DNA of 64,000 nt, taken from assembly GCF_020271745.1 (NCBI RefSeq), contig NZ_CP084296.1, positions 1,488,001 to 1,552,000 of the forward strand, read 5' to 3'. The position numbers were made by a program, and so were the translations under genes. Below are positions 1 to 9,723 of the stretch, in pieces (position 1 is the stretch's first letter; each line of letters begins with the position of its first letter). This DNA is from Providencia alcalifaciens (lineage in GTDB: Bacteria; Pseudomonadota; Gammaproteobacteria; Enterobacterales; Enterobacteriaceae). The notes beneath the pieces are model-generated. The model did not search any database, was not told where the DNA came from, and saw nothing but the letters and a program-made list of their open reading frames with translations.

Positions 1-1115
1 TTCCCTTCATCGATACCGTAATTTTGCAAATTCAAGGTTTTCGCGCTGTGCTCAGTGATAAGCTTCAGGCCATCATTAATCTGACCATAGCCCATCAATT
101 GGCAAACATGCAGACCCATATGCAGCACTTGCAGCATATTCGCGGTACCCAGCGGATACCACGGGTCGAACACATCATCGTGACCGAAGCAGACGTTGAT
201 ATTGGCGGCGAGCATTTCCTTCACGCGGGTGATCCCACGACGCTTTGGATAGGTATCGAAACGACCTTGTAAGTGAATATTCACTAACGGGTTGGCGACG
301 AAGTTAATCCCTGACATTTTCAGCAGACGGAATAAACGTGAAGCATAAGCGCCGTTATAAGAATGCATTGCCGTTGTATGGCTGGCAGTAACGCGTGCGC
401 CCATATTTTCACGATGAGCAAGGGCGGCAACGGTTTCGACAAAACGTGACTGTTCATCATCAATTTCATCACAGTGAACATCGATTAAACGGTCATACTT
501 TTGTGCCAGCGCAAAGGTCTTATGAAGTGATTCCACACCATATTCACGGGTGAATTCAAAGTGCGGGATGGCCCCGACCACATCTGCCCCTAAACGTAGC
601 GCTTCTTCTAATAGCTCTTCGCCGTTTGGGTAGGACATGATCCCCTCTTGTGGGAAAGCAACGATCTGCATATCCACCCAAGGCGCGACTTCTTTTTTCA
701 CTTCCAGCATGGCTTTCAGTGCCGTTAAAGTGGCATCGGAAACGTCAACGTGGGTACGAACATGTTGGATACCGTTAGCTATCTGCCACTTTAGTGTTTG
801 CCAAGCGCGCTGTTTTACATCGTCATGGGTCAGCATCGCTTTGCGTTCTGCCCAGCGTTCAATCCCTTCAAACAGGGTGCCAGACTGGTTCCAATTTGGC
901 TGCCCAGCGGTTTGGGTTGTATCCAAATGAATATGTGGCTCAACAAACGGAGGAATAGCTAAACCACCTTCACCATCAAGGCTGTTGGCTAATACTTCAC
1001 CTGCGGGCTGCGGAACGATAGCTTTGATTTGTTGATTTTCAATATCGATTCGCCACAGACCTTCACGCTCAGGTAAACGGACATTGTGGATATGTTGAAT
1101 ATGTTGATTAAGCAC
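1..1115 (-). CDS. codA: Cytosine deaminase (3' end outside window)
   Basis: Deaminates cytosine to uracil in the cytoplasm for pyrimidine salvage. About 371 codons are present; the E. coli enzyme has about 427, so the C-terminus lies beyond the left edge. The reading resembles E. coli CodA throughout. It has the amidohydrolase metal motif EPHIHLD near residue 60, the [10 protein letters not shown] segment, the TASHTTAM motif and a [13 protein letters not shown] loop. The start is GTG at 1115, inside the last codons of codB (8-base overlap), as expected for a translationally coupled codBA operon. It has no ATG start. Function is very likely because both sequence and operon partner fit. Confidence 0.93.
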   Translation of the reverse strand, partial: MLNQHIQHIHNVRLPEREGLWRIDIENQQIKAIVPQPAGEVLANSLDGEGGLAIPPFVEPHIHLDTTQTAGQPNWNQSGTLFEGIERWAERKAMLTHDDVKQRAWQTLKWQIANGIQHVRTHVDVSDATLTALKAMLEVKKEVAPWVDMQIVAFPQEGIMSYPNGEELLEEALRLGADVVGAIPHFEFTREYGVESLHKTFALAQKYDRLIDVHCDEIDDEQSRFVETVAALAHRENMGARVTASHTTAMHSYNGAYASRLFRLLKMSGINFVANPLVNIHLQGRFDTYPKRRGITRVKEMLAANINVCFGHDDVFDPWYPLGTANMLQVLHMGLHVCQLMGYGQINDGLKLITEHSAKTLNLQNYGIDEG

Positions 1116-2373
1116 GGGTCATCTCCGAATTAGTGGCGTGTATGCGATTCAATAGTGGATTCAAAATGGCGTAGCAGATAGCGCCGCCAAGCACGGCGTT
1201 AACAGGGACAATGCCTGGCAGCCAATGTCCTGCGGCAACACCCGCAGCCACGGCGATTAACGCACTGATATTCACATCACGCATTTTGCTCATGTCAAAA
1301 GTGGCATAGCGATGACGATACATTAAGTAATCCGCGATGATAATGCCACCAATCGGTGGAATGGCTGCGGATAAGAAGGTCAGCCAGCTAACAAAGTTGT
1401 TGTACAGCCACAGTGCGCAGAGTGTGCCCACTAAGCCGTTGATAATGGATAACGTCTTGCTGGATAAGCCCGTAATGTTGGCGAACCCTAAGCCGGAAGC
1501 GTACAGCGCGTTGTCGTTGGTTGTCCAAATGTTCAAACCAAGCACGATAATTGCTGGTAAGAGTAACCCTTGCGCTATCATCACGTCGGAGATATCCGCC
1601 ATGCCTAATGAAGCTGCGCCCGCCGCACCGAAGATAAACATCAGTGAGTTGCCTAAGAAGAACGCCACAATCGCCACCAGTACCGCGATTTTCGGCTTAC
1701 GCCCGAAGCGTACGAAGTCAGCGGTTAAGGTTCCTGCGCTGACAAACGAGCCGACAACCATCGCCAGTGCGAGGTTGAAATCGATTGGTTGTTCCGGTTT
1801 TACCATTTGCAGAGCGCTTAAACCACCGGCATCAGTGACAGCAAGATACACTGAGTAGCTTCCTAAGATAGCAATGGCAGGTACGGCAATAATGGAGAGG
1901 ATGGTTAACGCGGAGATACCAAAGAACACGGTGACGGTCATCAAAATACCGGAAATACCAATCAGTAAGTTGATATCCCAGCCCGTAGCTTTACCGACGG
2001 GAATGGCGAACATGGCAACGCCGACACCGAACCAGCCGACCTGTGTACCGCCAAGTAAGAAAGAAGGGAGCCAAGAGCCGCGAATACCGAAAGAATAACG
2101 AGCAAGAAGGTGGGTTGTTAAGCCTGTTTTTGAACCGATAAAACCAAGGAAGGCGGTGTAGACACCAAGAATAAGATTACCAATGAGAACTGCGAGGAAG
2201 AAATCGTTGAAACTAAGACCGGTACCGAGAGCGCCTCCGGTCCACATACTGGCGGAAAAGAACGTTAAACCCAGCATTACAAAGGTTAATGCGAGTCCGC
2301 CTTTTCTTGCGGATATGGGTACTGGTTCATGACTATAATTTTTATCACCGGACACATTTTTATTACCGGACAC
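1108..2373 (-). CDS. codB: Cytosine permease
   Basis: Inner-membrane NCS1-family cytosine:cation symporter supplying codA. It has 421 residues with about 12 hydrophobic segments. The N-terminal region ([20 protein letters not shown] and SMWTGG) is nearly that of E. coli CodB. The start is GTG at 2373, seven bases after an AGGAGG ribosome-binding site. The first twelve codons are an 18-base tandem duplication (VSGNKN then VSGDKN), so the protein carries a short N-terminal extension compared with E. coli. A PurR operator lies 66 bases upstream, implying purine-responsive repression as in E. coli codBA. Confidence 0.93.
   Translation of the reverse strand: MSGNKNVSGDKNYSHEPVPISARKGGLALTFVMLGLTFFSASMWTGGALGTGLSFNDFFLAVLIGNLILGVYTAFLGFIGSKTGLTTHLLARYSFGIRGSWLPSFLLGGTQVGWFGVGVAMFAIPVGKATGWDINLLIGISGILMTVTVFFGISALTILSIIAVPAIAILGSYSVYLAVTDAGGLSALQMVKPEQPIDFNLALAMVVGSFVSAGTLTADFVRFGRKPKIAVLVAIVAFFLGNSLMFIFGAAGAASLGMADISDVMIAQGLLLPAIIVLGLNIWTTNDNALYASGLGFANITGLSSKTLSIINGLVGTLCALWLYNNFVSWLTFLSAAIPPIGGIIIADYLMYRHRYATFDMSKMRDVNISALIAVAAGVAAGHWLPGIVPVNAVLGGAICYAILNPLLNRIHATNSEMTRA
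2338..2373 (-). repeat. 18-bp tandem duplication at codB start
   Basis: Two adjacent 18-base units (2373-2356 and 2355-2338 on the minus strand) each begin with GTGTCCGGT and differ at one position. They encode six residues each and begin exactly at the start codon, so the second unit also carries a potential GTG start. Only the first is well placed relative to the AGGAGG site. Confidence 0.85.
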
Positions 2374-2438
2374 AGTTGCCTCCTGTCGCTATTCTCTGGC
2401 CAAAAAAATCTGACGAATTCTATAGCCGTAAAAACAAA

Positions 2439-2454
2439 AAGCAAACGTTTTCAT
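2439..2454. promoter_or_regulatory. PurR operator upstream of codB
   Basis: The 16-mer aagcaaacgttttcat matches every defined position of the enterobacterial PurR consensus as I recall it (ANGMAAACGNTTNCNT). It lies about 66 bases upstream of the codB start. PurR with hypoxanthine or guanine represses codBA in E. coli, so the location fits. Binding itself is inferred. Confidence 0.75.
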
Positions 2455-3174
2455 ACATGCTTAAAAAGAATTAATGAATGGTGTTTTTGCTCGTTTTTTA
2501 TTCTAGTCTGTCGCGTAACTGGAAAGGGAGTAAGACGGTAAAAAGCCGGATGGGGTGAGATAAAACTACGATAAAAATCAGGGGGCAAAACAACCAATGA
2601 TACAAATAAAGAACGTAAAATTAAGATAAAAAACTTCCGAATGTGTGGGGGTTAATGATTCGTTTTTTTTATTTATATTTATGCAATAAAATATAATGCT
2701 CAGCTGGTTTTTAATATTTTATTTAATATTACCTTTATAAAAGGTTATTTGGGATTTACTGCTCGTTTTTTTGAGGTAAACATGATTTTAATCTAAATTG
2801 GAATCTATATTTATAAATATAACTATTTATGTAATTTAATATTTTATCATTTGATAAGTAAAGAGTAAAAAAAGAGTTTCAATATTGCAAAAATGATAAT
2901 AACGTTAATTTTATAGTCATTTTGACGAGATTTAATGTTTCTTGTCGTTTTAATATGGTTATGTTTTTAAAGAATATTTTTTAATTTTGAATGATTTTTT
3001 TATAGTAAACATCGCGCTGATCACAAAATGGCAGTTAATTTCTATATAGGGAGTTAAAATTGATATCCCTCAATTAAATAAAACAATTAAAGTTCAAAAT
3101 GAATTACCAATTAAAAATTCATTCTTTTCTTTGTTTGTTCTATCTATTTCTCCAGGGAATAAAAGAGGTCAGTC
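2455..3174. other. Gene-free AT-rich stretch between codB and the DcuC-like gene
   Basis: This holds the divergent promoters of codB (minus) and the carrier gene (plus). No convincing ORF, tRNA or terminator is seen. It is very AT-rich with many T and A runs, notably from 2640 to 3000. A possible FNR half-match at 3060-3073 is listed separately. Confidence 0.6.
3060..3073. promoter_or_regulatory. Possible FNR box
   Basis: TTGATATCCCTCAA matches 9 of the 10 defined bases of TTGAT-N4-ATCAA and sits about 102 bases before the start of a DcuC-family gene. E. coli dcuC is anaerobically induced by FNR, so the site is plausible. In an AT-rich region a chance match cannot be excluded. Confidence 0.35.
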
Positions 3175-4449
3175 ATGATAATACAAATTATCGCGGCATT
3201 AATTATCGTTGCTACAATTTATCTTTTAATTAAAAAATATGAAACTCGGATGGTATTAATTGCTGCGGGGCTAGTACTTTGTATTATTAGTCTCGTGCCA
3301 ATGGATGCCTTAAATGCATTTAGCGAGCGCATGGTTTCGGCTCCGCTGATCCAAGCCATTTGTTCCAGTATGGGTTTTGCTTATGTAATGAAATACACCA
3401 AGTGCGATAAACACTTAGTGCTGGTGCTATCTCGTGTTTTAACTCGACTGGGTTTTTTCCTGATCCCCGCAGCGGTCGTGTTGACTTTCTTTATTAACAT
3501 CGCGATCCCATCTGCAGCAGGGTGTGCCGCTGCGGTTGGTGCGACATTGATTCCATTGCTGATTGCTGCGCGTATTCACCCCGCTATTGCAGGTGGTGCC
3601 GTGCTGTGCGGTACGATAGGTTCTATGCTGAGCCCTGGGTTGTCACATAACCCATTTGTGGCGCAGATGTCGAACATGAGTATTGTTGACTTAATTGCTC
3701 GCCACGGGCCATATAGCTTAGCGGTTGGAGGCATCGCCGCCGTTTCTTTAGCTATCGTTGCTTTAGTGAAAAAAGAGTACAACATGAAAGCGGTTGTCGA
3801 AGTGAATGGCACTGCGGGTACAGAACAAAATGTAGCGGCAGAACAACCAAATTATCTTTACGCGACAGCGCCGTTTATTCCATTAATCCTATTAATCCTG
3901 CCATTTATGGATGCGTTGAAAGCGTATCAAATCAGTGTGCCAGCGGCGATGGTCATTGGGGCAATTTATGCGTTAGTGATCACGCGTACTAACCCTTCAA
4001 CCATTACTAAAGAGTTTTTTAAAGGAATGGGGAATGCCTATGGGGATGTTCTTGGGATCATCATCGCTGCCGCCGTTTTCTCTGCGGGTCTTAAAGCATC
4101 CGGCTTAATTGATTCCTTCATTGGTTTTCTGATCCACTCTCCTGAATTCGCACGTTGGGGAGGGACATTGGGCCCATTCTTAATGGGAATTATCACGGGT
4201 TCAGGTGATGCGGCCGCGTTTGCTTTCAACGAAACGGTAACCCCATTTGCCCAGCAATTTGGTTATGAAATTCCTGATTTGGGGATGGCTTCTGCAATTT
4301 CAGGCGCATTGGGTAGAACCATGTCACCGTTGGCGGGTGCGGCTATCGTCTGTGCAGGTTTAGCCAATGTGAACCCGATGGAAATTGTGAAGCGTACTGC
4401 GCCCGGCATGATTGTTGGGGTGATCTTCATTGCGCTCATCATGCTTTAA
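3175..4449 (+). CDS. DcuC-family anion carrier
   Basis: A 424-residue polytopic membrane protein with about 12 hydrophobic segments. It resembles the DcuC family (anaerobic C4-dicarboxylate transporters), including the C-terminal signatures GSGDAAAFAFNE, LGRTMSPLAGAA and NPMEIVKRTAPG. A good ribosome-binding site (AGAGG) precedes the ATG. The next gene, 15 bases downstream, is an AbgA-like amidohydrolase, so the two are probably one operon. The carrier may therefore import an N-acyl or aminobenzoyl-glutamate-like substrate rather than succinate or fumarate. The family call is firm; the substrate is unknown. Confidence 0.75.
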   Translation: MIIQIIAALIIVATIYLLIKKYETRMVLIAAGLVLCIISLVPMDALNAFSERMVSAPLIQAICSSMGFAYVMKYTKCDKHLVLVLSRVLTRLGFFLIPAAVVLTFFINIAIPSAAGCAAAVGATLIPLLIAARIHPAIAGGAVLCGTIGSMLSPGLSHNPFVAQMSNMSIVDLIARHGPYSLAVGGIAAVSLAIVALVKKEYNMKAVVEVNGTAGTEQNVAAEQPNYLYATAPFIPLILLILPFMDALKAYQISVPAAMVIGAIYALVITRTNPSTITKEFFKGMGNAYGDVLGIIIAAAVFSAGLKASGLIDSFIGFLIHSPEFARWGGTLGPFLMGIITGSGDAAAFAFNETVTPFAQQFGYEIPDLGMASAISGALGRTMSPLAGAAIVCAGLANVNPMEIVKRTAPGMIVGVIFIALIML

Positions 4450-4464
4450 TTTTAAGGAGATAAC

Positions 4465-5730
4465 ATGTCAAACATCACATTAGAACAACTGACTCAATGG
4501 CGTCGTGAATTCCATCAATATCCGGAAATTGGTTGGTCTGAGTTTTTAACCACAGCAAAAATCGTTGAAGAGTTGCGCAGCCTGAATTTAGACGTGAAAG
4601 TGGGTCCACAGGTGATCAATCCTGAATATGCCTTCGGACGTCAACAAAAAGTGGTGGATAAAGGTTTAGCGGTGGCAAGAAAGCACCAAGTTGATGAAAA
4701 TCTGCTGGCTGAAATGCAGGAGTTGACAGGGTGCGTTGCTATTTTTGATAGCGGTAAAGCGGGACCGACGGTAGCACTACGTTTTGATATTGACTGTGTC
4801 GGCGTGACAGAAAGTACCGATGAAACCCATCGACCAAAAAATGATAGTTTTAGCTCTTGCCATCCCGGTGAAATGCATGCGTGTGGCCATGATGGGCATA
4901 TCGCGATTGGTTTAGCCGTTGCACATTGGCTAGTGGCAAATAAAGAGAGCTTATCTGGCAAAGTAAAATTGTTATTCCAACCTGCGGAAGAAGGCGTTCG
5001 TGGTGCGAGAGCGATGGCAGAAAGTGGCATTGTGGATGATGTGGATTATTTCTTAGGGGCACACTTAGGGTTCATTGCCAATAGTGGTGAAATTGTGATT
5101 AACCCAACCCATTTTCTCTGTACAACAAAACTGGATTTTCGCTTCAAAGGTGCACCGTCTCATGCAGGCGCTGAGCCTGAATTAGGGCGTAACGCGTTAG
5201 CAGGTGCTTGTCATGCCACAACGCAAATGTTGGGGATTTCAAGACACGGTAAAGGAATGTCGCGCATTAACATTGGGGTACTGAATGCAGGTGAGGGGCG
5301 AAATGTGACGCCATCCTATGCTCAAATGCAGATAGAAGTCCGTGGCGAAAATGAAGAGATCAACCGCTTTATGAGCGAAAATGCGATTCGCATGGCTGAA
5401 GGCTCCGCACACAGTTTCCAGCTAGAAATGGAAAGTGAAGTGATGGGTGAAGCGGTTGATTTAACTAATGACCAAGAGCTGATTGACACCTTGGCAAGTG
5501 TGGTAGCACAACATGGGGAATTAACTGCGGTGGCGACTCGACCATTTGGCGGTAGCGAAGATGCCACTATCTTGGCAAAACGCGTGCAGCGTCATGGGGG
5601 GAAATCTCTGTATTTTGTTGTCGGTGCAGATAGAACCGCAGGGCATCACCAAGCTAATTTCGATTTCGATGAAAAACAGATGTTAACAGCCTATCAGCTG
5701 TATACCGGATGTTTGGTGTCATTAATGTAA
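4465..5730 (+). CDS. M20D amidohydrolase, AbgA-like
   Basis: A 421-residue cytoplasmic metalloamidohydrolase of peptidase family M20. Visible motifs are WRREFHQYPEIGWSE at the N-terminus, HACGHDGH for metal binding (around residue 139), FQPAEEGVRGARAM with the catalytic Glu, and a C-terminal GSEDATI followed by GADRTAGHHQANFDFDE. The pattern is closest to AbgA, the p-aminobenzoyl-glutamate hydrolase subunit, but no abgB-like partner follows. A clear AAGGAG site precedes the start. It is co-directional with the DcuC-like carrier, suggesting uptake and hydrolysis of one amide substrate. Confidence 0.75.
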   Translation: MSNITLEQLTQWRREFHQYPEIGWSEFLTTAKIVEELRSLNLDVKVGPQVINPEYAFGRQQKVVDKGLAVARKHQVDENLLAEMQELTGCVAIFDSGKAGPTVALRFDIDCVGVTESTDETHRPKNDSFSSCHPGEMHACGHDGHIAIGLAVAHWLVANKESLSGKVKLLFQPAEEGVRGARAMAESGIVDDVDYFLGAHLGFIANSGEIVINPTHFLCTTKLDFRFKGAPSHAGAEPELGRNALAGACHATTQMLGISRHGKGMSRINIGVLNAGEGRNVTPSYAQMQIEVRGENEEINRFMSENAIRMAEGSAHSFQLEMESEVMGEAVDLTNDQELIDTLASVVAQHGELTAVATRPFGGSEDATILAKRVQRHGGKSLYFVVGADRTAGHHQANFDFDEKQMLTAYQLYTGCLVSLM

Positions 5731-5743
5731 TTTTGGTGATAGG

Positions 5744-5784
5744 AAAGAGCCACTGAGAGAGTAATCTCCCAGCGGCTCTTTTTA
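5744..5784. terminator. Rho-independent terminator between convergent genes
   Basis: AAAGAGCC pairs with GGCTCTTT across an interrupted stem, followed by a T run. On the other strand an A-rich flank allows bidirectional use. It lies between the AbgA-like gene (ends 5730) and the convergent M20 hydrolase (ends 5798). Confidence 0.75.
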
Positions 5785-5797
5785 TTTCGATAAGGCT

Positions 5798-7039
5798 TTA
5801 TTTTGCTAAAGAATGCAGGGCATCTTTCAATAGATTGGCGGCAATAATAATGTCGTCGAAATCAGTAAACTCATCAGGGTGATGACTAATCCCATTTTTT
5901 GATGGCGTGAAAATCATTGCGGTTGGGAATTTTTGGGCGATATTCATCGAGTCATGACCTGCACCGCTCAACATTGTCATATAACCGATGTTTTGTTCAA
6001 GGCAATGCTGTTCAATACACTGACAAATCTCGTTATCTAATTTCACTGGTGCTTCCGTTGAAATTTCACGGATCTGAATCGAAACATCGTTGTCTTGTTC
6101 CGATTTTCTAATGGAATTTTTCAAGTGAGTGGCAACGCGGGCAATACTTTCTGGCTCAATACCGCGAATATCAACCAAGAAATTCACTTCACCGGGAATA
6201 ACGTTCATGGAATTTGGATATACATTGAGTTTCCCAATGGTACCGACGGTTCCCCATACAGATTCACGGCAAGCCGCTCGGTTTACATCGCTGATAATGG
6301 TGGCGCTGGCCACTAATGCATCGTGGCGCTGATACATTGGAGTAGCACCGGAGTGATCCGCATGTCCGGTGACCTGAACTTGGAAGCGGGTTGGCGCCGC
6401 AATTCCGTTCACAATTCCCACTGATTTTCCTTCCAGCTCAAGGCGTCGACCTTGTTCGATATGCATTTCGATAAAAGCAGAATAATGGTTATCAGCCAAT
6501 TGGCATTGTTCAATTTCGTGGCTTGGGTAACCAAGGCTATCTAAGACATCGAAAAAGCTGTGTCCATCATCATCTCGGTTGAGGGCCCACTTTTCACGAT
6601 CAACTTTCCCAAGTAACACTTTGCTGCCAATACATGAAAAACCAAACCGGCTGGATTCTTCAGCCCTAAAAATGACGAGCTCAAGAGAGCGAGATAATTG
6701 TTTTGGCTCGAATTGCATCAACGCATAAAACCCTGCTACGACACCAAGCGTACCATCATAAGCGCCACCATTAGGAACCGTATCCAAATGAGAGCCAGTA
6801 CCAACAGCAGGTAAATTGGGATCTTTTCCCGGTAATCGGCAAAAAATATTCCCTATCGCATCTTGGCGAACAGTAAACCCAGCTTTTTGCATGGTTACTA
6901 TCATGTATTGGTGTGCCAATTGGTCTGTGGGTGTATAGGCCAAACGTGTCACACCTTTATTTTCAGGATAAACAGTAAAGGATGCTAATTTTTCAAATAA
7001 TAATTTCATTTCATTAGTAGAAAATAATTCCCTAGTCAT
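5798..7039 (-). CDS. Zn-dependent M20 hydrolase, allantoate amidohydrolase/carbamoylase type
   Basis: A 413-residue member of the hydantoinase/N-carbamoylase branch of M20. Motifs: GSHLDTVPNGGAYDG (metal ligands His and Asp), EESSRFG with the catalytic Glu, IEMHIEQG, TGHADHSGATPM, and GAGHDSMN near the C-terminus. I chose the ATG at 7039 because GAGG sits at the right distance before it; an in-frame ATG five codons earlier (7054) lacks a good site. Substrates in the family include N-carbamoyl amino acids, allantoate and ureidoglycolate, and the sequence does not decide among them. It converges on the preceding operon and has its own promoter. Confidence 0.75.
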   Translation of the reverse strand: MTRELFSTNEMKLLFEKLASFTVYPENKGVTRLAYTPTDQLAHQYMIVTMQKAGFTVRQDAIGNIFCRLPGKDPNLPAVGTGSHLDTVPNGGAYDGTLGVVAGFYALMQFEPKQLSRSLELVIFRAEESSRFGFSCIGSKVLLGKVDREKWALNRDDDGHSFFDVLDSLGYPSHEIEQCQLADNHYSAFIEMHIEQGRRLELEGKSVGIVNGIAAPTRFQVQVTGHADHSGATPMYQRHDALVASATIISDVNRAACRESVWGTVGTIGKLNVYPNSMNVIPGEVNFLVDIRGIEPESIARVATHLKNSIRKSEQDNDVSIQIREISTEAPVKLDNEICQCIEQHCLEQNIGYMTMLSGAGHDSMNIAQKFPTAMIFTPSKNGISHHPDEFTDFDDIIIAANLLKDALHSLAK

Positions 7040-7437
7040 GAAAACCTCTTTCATAAGTTGTAATCAGATATATTTAAATTTTTTGGAATAAGAAGGATTA
7101 AAAATAAAAAGCAGGAAAATATAAAAATTATTATGAGTATCACTATGCAAATAGGACTCGGGTAAGTCAAACAGAAGTATGAAAAAGAGAGGGTTGCATG
7201 ATATTTATCAAATTACTGATATTAAACGAAAATATAACAAATTTTACGTTTGTGGTAGATTTTGATTATCGAGGATTTATCTAAAAGTTTTTTAAATAAA
7301 TCCATGATTTTTGCATTATTTATTGATTGTATGTTGGGATTCTATAATTTAAATAAGAGATTTATTTTTGATAATCAATTTAAAGCAATAATTTATTTTA
7401 TTGTTTTCAAACTTTCATTAATTGTTATTTTTTATAT
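7040..7437. other. AT-rich intergenic stretch
   Basis: This holds the promoter region of the minus-strand M20 hydrolase at its left and the 3' end of the FUSC gene at its right. A 65-codon plus-strand frame (7262-7459) is hydrophobic and AT-rich, has no good ribosome-binding site and runs into the FUSC gene, so I do not call it. Nothing else was recognised. Confidence 0.5.
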
Positions 7438-9264
7438 TCAATTGTTAGTGTCCAAATAATGTAAGTAGAGATGGACATCATTATACAATTGACGTAATTC
7501 AGTACTATTTTGTTGTCTACGTAATAGTGTTTGCAGAAGACGGTGAATTTTTTCAACATCAGGCTGTGGGTGCTGTAAACGTAAAATGAGCCCTTTTAGG
7601 GCACGATTGTATGATTCAGAGGCGGAAAATTGTTTATAAACTTGAATCAGATTAAGCCAAATAGCGTGGCGGACAGCAAAAAATTGTATTGTTCTATCAA
7701 ATGGATATTCACTTTTGCGTGCCAATATTAACCCGCTAAATAGGCGATGACTCATCTGTGATGTTGAGGGTTTTTGTCCGGCAATAATCTTATTAAGACC
7801 CAGTATAAATTGTTGTTCACTGAGTAAAATAAGGTTTTGGTAACGTTTCTTCGGATTTGTTGGGTAAATCCAATAAAAAGCCCCCATTGCAACTAACGGC
7901 CCACAAATAATGGCGATGGCATTACCGAGGCTTTCTGGAAAACTTAATGTAAAAGGGTAACTTGGTTGCAGTAAGATCAAAGAGACCATGATGTAATCAA
8001 AGGCGATTAAAATCAGTTTTTTGTGGGCAAAAACCAAAATTCCACTGATGATGACGGGCACAATAAATAAGGTCATTTGCCATGATGATGATGCAAATGG
8101 CCATAGACACCAAGTACAAATCAACGCGGCAAGTGCCCCTAAAGATTGTCCGGTGAAGATGTTTTTCATAAACCTAGCGGGGTAATCGAGGGATGCAAAC
8201 AGTGCGATCATCACCGATAACCCCAGAGTTAAATACGCCAGAGCTTGCCATTGAGTTACTAACCAGAGTAAGCCAACGGTGGCAATGGAAACGAAGGAGC
8301 GTGCAAAAGTTTGCCAAGCGGCAATGCGATCATGGTGGAGTTTTAGCTTATCTACACGGTGTTGTGCCTTGATGGATAACCCTTTTGACACATAAAACAG
8401 TGGGATTAAGAGATTTTTCAATATGCCATTCGGGCACAGAGACAGGATATGTTTCCATTGGGATTCGGTCGGTTGTATTTCTGGGAATGGAAATGCAGCT
8501 ACCCCTTTAAATTTATCAAGTTGTAGCAAAATCTGGCTTTGAGCGAGTAGTTGTTGGCGGGCTTTTATGACTTGTTTACGATGATAACGCCACCCAATAC
8601 GGTTAGCTTCTAACTGCTCATCATAGGTGGTCATTTTCTGCCATAAGGTGTCAATGTCCTGTTGTTCAATAGATTCTTTTTTATATAAAGAGCGGTGCAA
8701 AATCGTGTAAAACTGCTGATCAATTTGTTGTTTGAGGGCTATGATAGAGGCTTGTTCACGCTTGGGGGTGAACAAAAAGTTAAACAAAACGGCGCATAAG
8801 ACGCCCACTAAAATGGTCCAAAATCTATCCCATGCTACGGAAAAAATATTGTCTGTAGCATGAACGCTGAGCATGCTCACCATTACTGCAGAATAACCCG
8901 CTAAAAAAGTACCATAAGCCACAAAGCTTTTTTGTAGTTGCCCAATACCGCTGCATGCGCCTAACCATCCTGCTAAACCAATAACAAAAAGTAACGGGCT
9001 GATTAGGTTAATTTGAATGAGTGCAATGCCGGCAACGACACCAATAACTGTACCTGCAAACCGCCACCAACTTTTTTCTAATAAGTTTTCACGCCAAGGT
9101 TGCGCTGATGCCCATACGGTCATTGCCGCCCATTGGGGGTGAGTAAGTCCTGCATATTCAGCAATAAATAGCGCGAGAATAGATGCGCAGGCAGTGATCA
9201 TTGCAAAGCGTAAACGGTCAGAATCAAATCCGAATCGCTGCATTAATGTAGTTAGTTGTGACAT
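7438..9264 (-). CDS. FUSC-family inner-membrane efflux protein
   Basis: A large inner-membrane protein of the fusaric acid resistance/aromatic carboxylic acid exporter type. It has two hydrophobic blocks, residues about 15-165 and 330-480, with cytoplasmic regions between and after; the arrangement is typical of AaeB/YccS-like proteins. The motif LTHPQWAAMTVWASAQPWRENLLEKSWWR is FUSC-like. The ATG at 9264 begins MSQLTTLMQRFGF. An upstream in-frame ATG at 9336 would add 24 residues that look non-coding, but neither start has a convincing ribosome-binding site. No membrane-fusion partner gene is adjacent, so it may act alone or with remote partners. Confidence 0.7.
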   Translation of the reverse strand: MSQLTTLMQRFGFDSDRLRFAMITACASILALFIAEYAGLTHPQWAAMTVWASAQPWRENLLEKSWWRFAGTVIGVVAGIALIQINLISPLLFVIGLAGWLGACSGIGQLQKSFVAYGTFLAGYSAVMVSMLSVHATDNIFSVAWDRFWTILVGVLCAVLFNFLFTPKREQASIIALKQQIDQQFYTILHRSLYKKESIEQQDIDTLWQKMTTYDEQLEANRIGWRYHRKQVIKARQQLLAQSQILLQLDKFKGVAAFPFPEIQPTESQWKHILSLCPNGILKNLLIPLFYVSKGLSIKAQHRVDKLKLHHDRIAAWQTFARSFVSIATVGLLWLVTQWQALAYLTLGLSVMIALFASLDYPARFMKNIFTGQSLGALAALICTWCLWPFASSSWQMTLFIVPVIISGILVFAHKKLILIAFDYIMVSLILLQPSYPFTLSFPESLGNAIAIICGPLVAMGAFYWIYPTNPKKRYQNLILLSEQQFILGLNKIIAGQKPSTSQMSHRLFSGLILARKSEYPFDRTIQFFAVRHAIWLNLIQVYKQFSASESYNRALKGLILRLQHPQPDVEKIHRLLQTLLRRQQNSTELRQLYNDVHLYLHYLDTNN

Positions 9265-9365
9265 GGTATTTTGCAGATTGGTGAATAGAATTGGGTATAG
9301 AGTAGTGCTTGTGGCGGGAAATCGCAAATAGGACATGATTAGATGAAAAAATAGGAAGCTAAAAT

Positions 9366-9402
9366 AAAAAGTAAAAGCGCTAGAGATAGGCTTTTACTTT
9401 TT
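9366..9402. terminator. Bidirectional terminator
   Basis: AAAAAGTAAAAGC (9366-9378) pairs perfectly over 13 bases with GCTTTTACTTTTT (9390-9402). It gives a GC-capped hairpin with a T tail on either strand. It lies downstream of the minus-strand XRE regulator and so most likely terminates it before the FUSC gene. Confidence 0.8.
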
Positions 9403-9438
9403 ATGCTTCTTTAAATAGCACTAATGAAATTCTTTATA

Positions 9439-9723
9439 TTAGGCGTAAGACTCAGTAAGTTCTTTTGATTTATGCTCATGAGAAATATCACTATTATCTT
9501 GAAATATATCAGAGAAGATATCGCTAATATTCACATCCAATATTTTCGTTACTCGCGCTAAACAATCAATATCAATGCGATTGACGCCACGCTCATAACG
9601 GAAAAGCTGTTGTTCACTAATATCACATTCTTTAGCGAGTTGAAAAACAGTATAACCTTGCGATTTTCTTAATGATTTTATTTTCTGCCCAACAGCATAG
9701 GCAATGGGAAATTTTCTATTCAT
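9439..9723 (-). CDS. XRE-family regulator, MrpJ-like
   Basis: A 94-residue DNA-binding protein with one Cro/CI helix-turn-helix at residues about 12-66 (GQKIKSLRKSQGYTVFQLAKECDISEQQLFRYERGVNRI). It is followed by an acidic tail. Size and sequence recall MrpJ-type regulators of Proteus and Providencia, which link fimbrial expression to motility, although no fimbrial operon is in view here. It stands alone between its own terminator and a long AT-rich region. Its targets are unknown; regulation of the adjacent T3SS or invasin is possible but unsupported. Confidence 0.7.
   Translation of the reverse strand: MNRKFPIAYAVGQKIKSLRKSQGYTVFQLAKECDISEQQLFRYERGVNRIDIDCLARVTKILDVNISDIFSDIFQDNSDISHEHKSKELTESYA

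Noticed and set aside
24-930. Plus-strand frames across 24-272 and 637-930
   Set aside because: They lie antisense to codA, whose protein sequence is clearly conserved; they are shadow frames.
3008-3030. Possible CRP site before the DcuC-like gene
   Set aside because: Only the TCACA half matches; the other half has about one of five bases.
7262-7459. 65-codon plus-strand frame
   Set aside because: AT-rich hydrophobic translation, no convincing ribosome-binding site, overlaps the end of the FUSC gene, no recognisable family.
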